Origin: Devosia geojensis | Lineage (GTDB): Bacteria > Pseudomonadota > Alphaproteobacteria > Rhizobiales > Devosiaceae | Reading direction: 5' to 3' | Length of the DNA: 64,000 nucleotides | Assembly (NCBI RefSeq): GCF_000969415.1 | Contig: NZ_JZEX01000192.1 | Coordinates: 1 to 64,000 of the forward strand | In this document: positions 57,343 through 64,000 of the stretch, piece after piece | Layout of the letters: every line of letters starts with the position of its first letter | Position numbering within the stretch: the first letter of the stretch is position 1 | Position numbers and translations under genes: made by a program | Notes under the pieces: model-generated | Told to the model about the DNA's origin: nothing | Databases searched by the model: none | Seen by the model: the letters and a program-made list of their open reading frames with translations, nothing else

Positions 57343-58257
57343 ATGTCCCCTGTCCGCGGAGTTTTCAGCGCCGCCGCAACGCCGCTCGATGCTAATCTCG
57401 AGCCCGATCACGCGGCGCTCGTCGCCCATTGCCGGCAACTGCTCGCCGACGGCTGCCATGGCATCGCCATGCTCGGCTCGACCGGCGAGGCCAACTCGTT
57501 TTCGCTCGCCGAACGCATGGCGATGCTCGAGGCGGTGATTGCCGGTGGCGTGCCGGCCGATGCGCTGCTGCCGGGAACGGGACTCTGTGCCCTGCCCGAA
57601 ACCATTGCCCTCACCCGCCACGCGCTCGGGCTCGGCATCACCACCGTGGTCATGCTGCCGCCCTTCTACTACAAGGGGGTGAGCGACCAGGGTCTGCTCG
57701 ACGCCTACAGCCGGGTGATCGAGACGGTAGCCGACGAACGGCTGAAGGTCATCCTCTACCATATCCCGCCGATCTCGCAGATTGCCTTGAGCCATGAGTT
57801 CATCGGCAAGCTCAGCGAGAAATTCCCGCGCACCATCGCAGGGATCAAGGATTCGGGCGGGCAGCTCGACAACATGGTCGCCATGGCCAGGACGTTCCCG
57901 CAGCTCTCGATCCTTGCCGGCGCCGATCCGCTGCTCCTGCCGCTCTTGAAAGAAGGCGGCGGGGGCTGCATCACTGCGACCTCGAACCTCGCGGCCAAGC
58001 AGCTGCGCACCGTCTTCGACAAGCATGCCGATGCGGGAGAGGCGAGCGTGGTCGAGGCGGCGCAGGCGCGGATCGTCGCGCTGCGCGAAGCCAGCAACAG
58101 CTTTGCCCAGATTCCGACGATCAAGGCGATGATCGCCCGCCGCTACGGCGCTCCCAATTGGACCAATGTGCGCCCGCCGCTCGTACGGCTGACGCAGGAG
58201 CAGACGGACAAGCTCGCACCCGTTCTCAACCGGATCGACGCCGAGCAGCCGGAATGA
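57343..58257 (+). CDS. Dihydrodipicolinate synthase/NanA family aldolase
   Basis: A 304-residue class I aldolase or dehydratase of the DapA/NanA/KdgD superfamily. The Schiff-base lysine is in TIAGIKDSGGQLDNM near residue 167, the proton-relay tyrosine in VILYHIPPIS near 139, and the Gly-Ser-Thr substrate loop is GIAMLGSTGEANSFSLAERM (about residues 40-59). It would cleave or form a 2-keto acid; with a PdxA2 and a kinase nearby, 2-keto-3-deoxy acids are plausible substrates. Not a biosynthetic DapA by context. Confidence 0.92.
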   Translation: MSPVRGVFSAAATPLDANLEPDHAALVAHCRQLLADGCHGIAMLGSTGEANSFSLAERMAMLEAVIAGGVPADALLPGTGLCALPETIALTRHALGLGITTVVMLPPFYYKGVSDQGLLDAYSRVIETVADERLKVILYHIPPISQIALSHEFIGKLSEKFPRTIAGIKDSGGQLDNMVAMARTFPQLSILAGADPLLLPLLKEGGGGCITATSNLAAKQLRTVFDKHADAGEASVVEAAQARIVALREASNSFAQIPTIKAMIARRYGAPNWTNVRPPLVRLTQEQTDKLAPVLNRIDAEQPE

Positions 58258-60353
58258 TCGCCATAGACGACCTGTTGAAGACCGGGCGCCGGGGCCTGCG
58301 CACGCGCCCAGGCACGCTGCTGCTCGGCCCTACCGGCGCGCGGCTCTGGGCGGATTTCCTCGAGGACAGGCCTGGCTTCAGCGGCGCCATCGACTTCATC
58401 CACAAGCTCAACATGCCGCTGCTTTTTTCCATCGAGCATGGCGTGACGGTCCCGCCATTGCCTTCGGAGGTCGAATGGCGGCCGAGCCACCTCAGTATGC
58501 GCAGCAGCATCGGCGCGCTGGAGCTCGAGGAGCGCAAATACGTCACCTGGGAAGATGAAGCGGTCTCGCTGCAGCGCTGGCACAATGGCGGGTCCACCCC
58601 CGTTGCCCTCCGCCTTTCTGTCGACGCGGAGTGGGTGAAGCGCGAGGGCGAGCGGGCGCGGGGCGAGCGGCTGATCGAGGCGCACGGCTTTTCGCTGCGC
58701 GTCGAGATCGGCGCCAGCCGGCCGGAGCTCTGGACGGGTCTGACGCTGGCGCCCGGGGAAACGCTGGAATTTGTCGTGGCCGCCGCCGTGGGCGCGGCCG
58801 AGAGCGACGGCTGGCCAGCGCTTTCGGGCAAGGTCGATGCCCTCATTGCCGAACCGTCGGCAAAGCTCCTCGCCAACCAGGCCGCCGCCTATCAGAGCTG
58901 GTTCGATGCCACGCCGCGCTTTTTGAGCAGCAGCCCGGTCCTCGACAAGCTCTATGCCTATCGCTGGTTCCTGATGCGCCACACCCTGGCGCGGCCGGGG
59001 CTGGCGCCGCTCGACGGCATGTTCTTCTACGAGGGTCGCTCGCACAAGATGAGCAAGACCGCTTGGGATCCGGTCGGTTGGGAATTCAGCAAGCTCATTC
59101 CCTTGTCGAGCCCCATGCATCTTCTCGAGGCCCGCTGGCACCACGAAGAGGGGCTCGGCACCGATATCTTCGGGATCCTGGCGGACGCGCAGGGCGAGGA
59201 CGGGCAGTTCCACAGCCGCACCCTCACCAAGCTCCTGCACCCCTATGCCAATTTCATGGGCTGGGCGACCTACCAATACGCACTCGCGCAGGGCCTCAGC
59301 GGCCCAGTCAAGGACGCGCTGCCCGTTCTCAAGCGGCAGGTGCTGGGCGAGGCCGAGTTCCTGGCGACAGGCGGCGACAACCTGCCCATCCAGCAACGCC
59401 ACCAGCTGACCGGCAAGGAATACCAGCCAAGCTACTGGTATTTCCACGACTATCCCGACGACCCGTTCGATCCGGCGACCTATACGCCTCTCAAACGCGT
59501 CGACCGGGCTATATACCAGTATCTCAACGCACGGGGCGTCGCGGCCCTCTGCCGGCTGGCGGACGACCCGGAAGCGGGCAGGTTCGACGATCTAGCGGCA
59601 GCGATCGCCAGGGATGTACTCACCAAGCAGTGGGACGGCGAGACCGGGTTCTTCTATGACCTGCACCACCAGACCGACGCCAAGGCCATGGTGCGCAACA
59701 TCGTCGGCTTCTATCCCTATTGGGCGGGCATCACCAGCAAGGAGCATCTGGCCGGCATGCTCGCCGCCCTCGGGCCGGCTCATTTCGACACGCCCCATCC
59801 CCTGCCCTCCGTATCGCCGGAATGCCCTGTCTTCCAGTCCGGCGGGAGCTGGAAGGGCCAGTTCTTCAAGGGGCGGAACGGGTGCATGTGGGACGGACCG
59901 ACCTGGCCCTACACAAACAGCGTCGTCATCGATGCCATCGGAAAGATCAGTCGCGCCGATAACCATGAGGAAGACGTTCTCTTTGCGCATTTCTTCTGGA
60001 AATACGCCCTGATGCACTTCCACCAGCGCGACGGAGAGACGCCCTATCTCGTCGAGCATTACAACAGCCTTTCCGGCGAGCCCATCAGCGACGAGCCGGA
60101 CTACAACCACTCCTATTTCATCGACCTCGTCATCCGCCATGTGGCCGGGCTCGATGTAGCCGATGACGGTGCGATCACTGTCGACCCGCTCGACGTCGGC
60201 CTCTCCAACTTCGCGCTCGAGAACGTGCGGCTACGCGGGCATAGCGTGTCGGTCCGGTTCGGTGCGGAAGAGGGCCTTACCCTCTACGTCGATGGGCAAG
60301 CCGTCGCGCATCAGCGCGAACCGGGCGCGATGAGCTACAAGCTCCCCGGCTAG
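58254..60353 (+). CDS. MGH1/GH63-like glycoside hydrolase
   Basis: A 699-residue (alpha/alpha)6-barrel hydrolase. The N-terminal 230 residues form a beta domain; the catalytic barrel carries KTAWDPVGWEFSKLIPL, WYFHDYPDDPFDPATYTPL, GFFYDLHHQTDAKAMVRNIV, CMWDGPTWPYTNSVVIDAIG and HYNSLSGEPISDEPDYNHSY, typical of the mannosylglycerate hydrolase/GH63 group. No signal peptide. The start overlaps the aldolase stop (ATGA). Members of this group release glucose or mannose from glucosyl- or mannosyl-glycerate; given the acid-sugar enzymes here, a glycosylated C4 or C6 acid is the natural candidate. Confidence 0.85.
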   Translation: MIAIDDLLKTGRRGLRTRPGTLLLGPTGARLWADFLEDRPGFSGAIDFIHKLNMPLLFSIEHGVTVPPLPSEVEWRPSHLSMRSSIGALELEERKYVTWEDEAVSLQRWHNGGSTPVALRLSVDAEWVKREGERARGERLIEAHGFSLRVEIGASRPELWTGLTLAPGETLEFVVAAAVGAAESDGWPALSGKVDALIAEPSAKLLANQAAAYQSWFDATPRFLSSSPVLDKLYAYRWFLMRHTLARPGLAPLDGMFFYEGRSHKMSKTAWDPVGWEFSKLIPLSSPMHLLEARWHHEEGLGTDIFGILADAQGEDGQFHSRTLTKLLHPYANFMGWATYQYALAQGLSGPVKDALPVLKRQVLGEAEFLATGGDNLPIQQRHQLTGKEYQPSYWYFHDYPDDPFDPATYTPLKRVDRAIYQYLNARGVAALCRLADDPEAGRFDDLAAAIARDVLTKQWDGETGFFYDLHHQTDAKAMVRNIVGFYPYWAGITSKEHLAGMLAALGPAHFDTPHPLPSVSPECPVFQSGGSWKGQFFKGRNGCMWDGPTWPYTNSVVIDAIGKISRADNHEEDVLFAHFFWKYALMHFHQRDGETPYLVEHYNSLSGEPISDEPDYNHSYFIDLVIRHVAGLDVADDGAITVDPLDVGLSNFALENVRLRGHSVSVRFGAEEGLTLYVDGQAVAHQREPGAMSYKLPG

Positions 60354-60925
60354 CCGCCCGGTCTACGCTCAAGGCCGAGATAGCGTGCGGTATCCGGATC
60401 GATCGGAATGCTCATCCGCGCCCGACGGTCGCTTTTGGCGCTTTTCGACGGCATGCGGGTCGAGCGTCGGCTCGTCCCAGCATCGCAGCCACACCGACCG
60501 GAAGCGGCGTGCGAGAGTGTCGACGTTCTACCCCGACTAGAGTGGCTCTCGTTAACCGTGCTGGTTATTGCCGGATCGAAAGTCGGACGCAAAACTCGGT
60601 ATTCCACTGATGACATTTGCAACACCCAAGGTCATCGTCCGTGTCAGCTTTCCTGAAAATCCGTCACAAACCGGATCGTCTCCTTCCCACCCCATTTCGG
60701 ACGTGCCGGCGACCAGAGGAGTGGACCGCTTCGGGTGTTGGCCACGGCTGCTTGAACGGCAGGAATGGGGCGCAATGCAGATGATGGCTTGGCTCTCCAG
60801 CTTCATGACGAGGTCGACAGAATTCGGCACCAGGCGCCTCTGTCGACGGTGAACCGTTCACTCGCGCCGACCTTGTTCAGTTCCCTTGCGATCTGACCTG
60901 GATGTCGTTTATGGTCTGCGCAATC
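60354..60925. other. Intergenic region, nothing recognised
   Basis: I see no supported gene in these 572 bases. Several short frames on both strands are open, but none has a ribosome-binding site plus a family resemblance. It may contain a worn-out gene or the promoter of the thiamine unit; no clear -35/-10 was identified. Confidence 0.4.
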
Positions 60926-61012
60926 CACAGGGGTGCTCCGTACGGTCGGGGCTGAGATGAGGGCGGCAAGCCTTCGGACCCTAAAGCTGATCTGGGTAAT
61001 ACCAGCGGAGCG
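60926..61012 (+). promoter_or_regulatory. TPP (thiamine pyrophosphate) riboswitch
   Basis: The THI-box order is intact: CACAGGGGTGCTCCG, then GCTGAGATGAGGG (CTGAGA at 60952-60957), ACCCTAAAGCTGATCTGGG, and TAATACCAGCGGAG. The CTGATCTGG-TAATACCAG pairing and the CTGAGA pyrimidine-binding loop match the family. The aptamer ends at a GAGG Shine-Dalgarno 6 bases before the next ATG, so binding of TPP probably blocks translation of the YkoF-ThiXZY unit. Confidence 0.93.
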
Positions 61013-61021
61013 AGGCGGTCC

Positions 61022-61630
61022 ATGTTTTCCGGCGCACAGATTTCTCTTTATCCTATGACCGGCGATTTCGTCGGAGTGATCATGAGCTCGTTTGGAGCGC
61101 TTGATCCGTATCGCGAAAGTTTGCGCATCGAAACCGACGATATTTCCACGCTGCTGGTCGGACCGCCCGAAGTGCTGTTTCCAGCTCTGCGCGACCTGTT
61201 TACGACCGCGTCACGCACCGGCGTCCACTGTGTGCTCTCGGCCGCGATCTCGCGCGGCTGTCCGGGCGAGCCGGATGATGCTATCTGCCAGTCGAAGCAC
61301 TTCGCCGGATCGATGCCGCCCCTGGCGGAACGGCAGGCTTTCGCCATTGCCGCGGTCAAGGAAGCGCCCGAGACGGATGTGTTCTCCGTGGCGCAGTTCT
61401 CGCTCTATGTCATGGGCGAGCACCGGCACATGGATGAGATATATGGCTGCGTCGAGTTCTTGAAGGCCTCAGGCACTTTCGAAAAATCGAAGCATTTCGC
61501 CACCAAGCTCAGCGGCAACACCGGAACGCTTTTCGCTACGCTCGAACAGGCGTTCTGCCGCTTCGGACCACCCGAAGGGCACGTCACCATCGATTTGACC
61601 GTATCGGCCAACAGCCCCAGCCCTCGCTGA
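61022..61630 (+). CDS. YkoF-like thiamine/HMP-binding protein
   Basis: A 202-residue protein with two ferredoxin-like repeats of the YkoF family. The first repeat starts AQISLYPMTGDFVGVIMSSF, the second AQFSLYVMGEHRHMDEIYGC; both carry the Ser-Leu-Tyr pattern. YkoF binds thiamine or hydroxymethylpyrimidine and accompanies thiamine uptake systems. No signal peptide, so cytoplasmic. It is the first gene behind a TPP riboswitch and 16 bases upstream of the importer genes, consistent with a role in HMP/thiamine salvage. Confidence 0.85.
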   Translation: MFSGAQISLYPMTGDFVGVIMSSFGALDPYRESLRIETDDISTLLVGPPEVLFPALRDLFTTASRTGVHCVLSAAISRGCPGEPDDAICQSKHFAGSMPPLAERQAFAIAAVKEAPETDVFSVAQFSLYVMGEHRHMDEIYGCVEFLKASGTFEKSKHFATKLSGNTGTLFATLEQAFCRFGPPEGHVTIDLTVSANSPSPR

Positions 61631-61646
61631 ACACCGGAGCGTGGTC

Positions 61647-62444
61647 ATGCCGATCCGATCAGTCCCACAGCGCGGCATTGCGCGCCTCCTCGTCCATGCC
61701 TGGCCAGCAGTCCTGTCGGTCACGACCCTTGTCCTCGCATGGGAAGCCTATGTGCAGCTTTCGGGCATTTCTCCTACGGCGCTGGCGGCGCCGTCGCGCG
61801 TGCTCGTTCAGGGGTTCGAGCAACGCCACGCTTTGGCCAGCCATACACTGGCGACGCTGCAGGCAACGCTGCTAGGCTTTTCCTGCTCGTTGGGTGCCGC
61901 CTTTTTGTTTTCGCTCCTCCTGGACTTCTTCCGCCCGTTGCGCCGAGCACTCTTTCCCGTCTTCATCATCACCCAAACCCTGCCACTGGTGGCGATCGCC
62001 CCGCTGGTCGTGCTCTGGTTCGGCTTCGGCCTCACGCCCAAGATCGTTCTGGTCGCGCTGGTAACGTTCTTTCCCATGCTGGTCGCACTGGTGCAGGGTT
62101 ATGATTCAGCCGATCATGATATCGAGGCGCTTCTTGCCTCCATGGGAGCCTCGCGGCGGCGGATCTTTGTTGCAGCGCGCTTGCCATCAGCCCTGCCCTA
62201 CTTCTTCGCCGGTCTCAGGATTTCGATCACCTATGCCGTTGTTGGGGCGATCTTCGCCGAATATGCCGGCTCCGTCCGGGGCCTTGGCATCTACATCCTC
62301 AATGCCAAGAACAATTTCCGTCCCGACCTGGTTCTGGCTGCGGTGTTCGTCAGCGCGACGCTGACCCTCTGCCTTTTCGGCGCAACTATACTGCTGCAAC
62401 GCGTCACCATGCCCTGGACTCGTCTGGTGGAGCGCAAGCCATGA
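61647..62444 (+). CDS. thiX: HMP/thiamine-precursor ABC permease ThiX
   Basis: A 265-residue permease of the SsuC/TauC-ThiX type with six helices. ETHTLATLQ-like HTLATLQATLLGFSCSLGAA and the EAA loop DIEALLASMGASRRRIFVAA (about residues 155-174) contact the ATPase. ATG at 61647 follows GGAG at 8 bases; a GTG two codons upstream is possible. It overlaps the ATPase gene (ATGA). The TPP riboswitch, YkoF and a THI5-like binding protein assign it to uptake of hydroxymethylpyrimidine or a related precursor. Confidence 0.88.
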   Translation: MPIRSVPQRGIARLLVHAWPAVLSVTTLVLAWEAYVQLSGISPTALAAPSRVLVQGFEQRHALASHTLATLQATLLGFSCSLGAAFLFSLLLDFFRPLRRALFPVFIITQTLPLVAIAPLVVLWFGFGLTPKIVLVALVTFFPMLVALVQGYDSADHDIEALLASMGASRRRIFVAARLPSALPYFFAGLRISITYAVVGAIFAEYAGSVRGLGIYILNAKNNFRPDLVLAAVFVSATLTLCLFGATILLQRVTMPWTRLVERKP

Positions 62445-63217
62445 GCCTTGCGCGCCTCGAACTCAAATCCGTGTCCAAGCGCTTCGGCGAACTCGAGGTG
62501 CTGGACGATATCAGCCTCTCGGTGAGCCGGGGCGAATTCGTCTCCATCCTGGGCCCCTCTGGCGCCGGCAAGTCCACCATACTGCAGCTGCTGACCGGTG
62601 CGCTCCGGCACGACCGCGGAGAGATCCTCTGCGACGGCGCGCCGCTTGAAAGCAACAGTCACCGCTTCGCCTTCATGCCGCAGCGCGATGCGCTGATGCC
62701 GTGGCGCCGCATCATCGACAATGCCACGCTTGGCCTTGAAGTGCAGGGCATGACCCGTGCGGCAGCCCGTGAAAAGGTGCAGCCCCTGATTGCCGAATTC
62801 GGGCTGGCCGGCTTCGAGCGGCACTATCCGTCCCAACTGTCGGGCGGCATGCGCCAGCGCGTCGCTTTGTTGCGCACGGTGGTACAGCAAAGGTCCATGC
62901 TGCTGCTCGACGAGCCGTTTGGCGCCCTCGATGCGCTGACCCGGGCAAGGATGCAGCGCTGGCTCTCCGGCATGTGGACGCACCACAACTGGACAGTGCT
63001 GCTGATCACGCACGACGTGCGCGAAGCGGTGCTTCTCTCCGACCGCATTTATGTGCTGTCGCCGCGCCCTGCCCGCATTCTGCGTCACTACGACATTTCG
63101 CTGTCACATCCGCGCCCCCCGGCAGGAGACCCGATGCTCTCCGCCATCGAAGCTGACATTCTGCAAACCCTGCTCACTCTCGAGGAACGACCATGCCGTA
63201 CTTTCGTGCCGCTCTGA
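62441..63217 (+). CDS. thiZ: HMP/thiamine-precursor ABC ATPase ThiZ
   Basis: A 258-residue ATPase. Walker A GPSGAGKSTILQLLTG (about residues 39-54), signature [15 protein letters not shown], Walker B LLLDEPFGALDALTRARMQR and the switch His in LITHDVREAVLLSDRI are all intact. It pairs with ThiX, overlapping it as ATGA, and its end overlaps the next gene by 25 bases. Family is the nitrate/sulfonate/taurine group. Confidence 0.92.
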   Translation: MSLARLELKSVSKRFGELEVLDDISLSVSRGEFVSILGPSGAGKSTILQLLTGALRHDRGEILCDGAPLESNSHRFAFMPQRDALMPWRRIIDNATLGLEVQGMTRAAAREKVQPLIAEFGLAGFERHYPSQLSGGMRQRVALLRTVVQQRSMLLLDEPFGALDALTRARMQRWLSGMWTHHNWTVLLITHDVREAVLLSDRIYVLSPRPARILRHYDISLSHPRPPAGDPMLSAIEADILQTLLTLEERPCRTFVPL

Positions 63218-64000
63218 TCCTGTGCGCCGCCCTGATCTCCACCCCCGTTCTGGCGCAACCCGCGCCGGTGAGCGTCGCGCTCGACTGGACGCCGAACACC
63301 AATCATATCGGCCTCTTCGTCGCAGAGGCGAAGGGGTTCTACGAGGAGGCAGGGATCGAGGTCGAGATCCTTCCCTACACGGACACCTCGGCGGCAACGC
63401 TGGTCGCCAACGATGTCGCCGATTTCGGGGTCCTGGGCTCCGTCGGCCTATTCACGCAACGCACTGCCGGCGCCGATCTCGTCGCTACATATGCGCTGGT
63501 TCAGACCGAAACGGGGCGGCTGGTGTTCAGTGCCGATCGCGACGATATCCGGACGCCTCGTGATCTGGACGGAAAGATGTATGCCGGGTTCGGCAGCGGC
63601 TGGGAAACGGCTCTGATCGGCACCATCATCGGGCATGATGGCGGCCTGGGTGAGTTCGAAACCGTGACCCTGGGGACCTCGGCCTATGAGGCGCTTGCCA
63701 ATGGCACGGTCGATTTCACGCTCGAAGTCTATACCTGGGAAGGCATCAAGGCCGAGCGCGACGGTCCGGCCCAACGTGCCTTCCGCTATGCCGATTATGG
63801 CGTGCCCGACCAGCATACCAATTTCCTCGGAACCACCGGCGCCTATCTCGCCGAGCATCCCGAAACCGCTCGAGCCTTCATCTCCGCGAGCCGGCGCGGC
63901 TATGCGTACGCGGTGGCGCATCCGGACGAGGCCACGGACATCCTGGTCTCCGCCAATGCCGATTCCCTGCTCGACCGCGATTTCGTGCGCGCCTCACTCC
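63193..64000 (+). CDS. thiY: THI5/NMT1-like HMP-precursor binding protein ThiY (partial, cut by window end)
   Basis: The frame starts at ATG 63193, overlapping ThiZ by 25 bases, and remains open to the window edge, about 269 codons. Signal peptide MPYFRAALILCAALISTPVL ends near AQP. The mature start VSVALDWTPNTNHIGLFVAE is the hallmark of the NMT1/THI5 family; FGVLGSVGLFTQRTAGADL and FTLEVYTWEGIKAERDG follow. It is the periplasmic receptor for an HMP-type thiamine precursor. The last 40-60 residues are expected beyond the window. Confidence 0.88.
   Translation, partial: MPYFRAALILCAALISTPVLAQPAPVSVALDWTPNTNHIGLFVAEAKGFYEEAGIEVEILPYTDTSAATLVANDVADFGVLGSVGLFTQRTAGADLVATYALVQTETGRLVFSADRDDIRTPRDLDGKMYAGFGSGWETALIGTIIGHDGGLGEFETVTLGTSAYEALANGTVDFTLEVYTWEGIKAERDGPAQRAFRYADYGVPDQHTNFLGTTGAYLAEHPETARAFISASRRGYAYAVAHPDEATDILVSANADSLLDRDFVRASL

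Noticed and set aside
60408-60852. Overlapping short frames on both strands between the glycosidase and the riboswitch
   Set aside because: No ribosome-binding site with a recognisable protein, and the frames contradict each other.

Overview
The window looks like chromosomal DNA of a GC-rich alphaproteobacterium of the order Hyphomicrobiales, plausibly Devosiaceae-like. This rests on sdhCDAB, mdh-sucCD-sucAB, paired glnK-amtB units, a Brucella Omp19-like lipoprotein, a P-II/sigma-54 style nitrogen module and intergenic palindromic repeats of the rhizobial type. Genus assignment is inference. Genes are tightly packed, with many ATGA stop/start overlaps.

Region 1 (0.4-14.6 kb): leucine genes leuD and leuB enclose a RidA-family gene and two tandem GNAT acetyltransferases. 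Next come a luciferase-like oxidoreductase, two tandem PagL-like lipid A deacylases, a flavoprotein, asd preceded by a candidate Thr/Lys-rich leader peptide and a strong hairpin, YciI, a DMT exporter, two small EF-hand proteins, a beta-carbonic anhydrase, DUF1737, YdeI-like, VOC and MarR genes sharing an operator, a NudK-type hydrolase and a secreted protein with 17-residue repeats.

Region 2 (14.7-31 kb): central carbon metabolism. The order is sdhC-sdhD-sdhA, three small genes, sdhB, a methyltransferase, DUF2007, an Omp19-like lipoprotein, zapE, mdh, sucC, two small genes, sucD, sucA and sucB. Together these cover 2-oxoglutarate to oxaloacetate except fumarase and the E3 subunit. Small, often exported, proteins are repeatedly inserted between subunits of one enzyme.

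Region 3 (31-45.9 kb): a small exported protein, an IS30 element with perfect 30-bp inverted repeats, ftsK, two consecutive glnK-amtB units with sigma-54-like promoters, a UbiH-type hydroxylase, an ArsR-SRPBCC-SRPBCC-AlkD cluster, Trm112, a LON-domain protein, CnoX and tRNA-Gly(GCC).

Region 4 (46.1-60.35 kb): the most interesting part. Four transcription units together encode an oligopeptide/oligosaccharide-type ABC importer, a four-carbon acid-sugar kinase, a FadR-type GntR regulator, an iron alcohol dehydrogenase, a BNR (sialidase-like) protein, PdxA2, a DapA/NanA-family aldolase and an MGH1/GH63-like glycosidase. The predicted job is uptake of a glycosylated acid sugar, intracellular hydrolysis, and conversion of the acid through a phosphorylated C4 acid to dihydroxyacetone phosphate. 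I do not recognise this combination as a described pathway.

Region 5 (60.9-64 kb): a TPP riboswitch followed by a YkoF-like HMP/thiamine-binding protein and a ThiX-ThiZ-ThiY importer; the last gene runs off the right edge.
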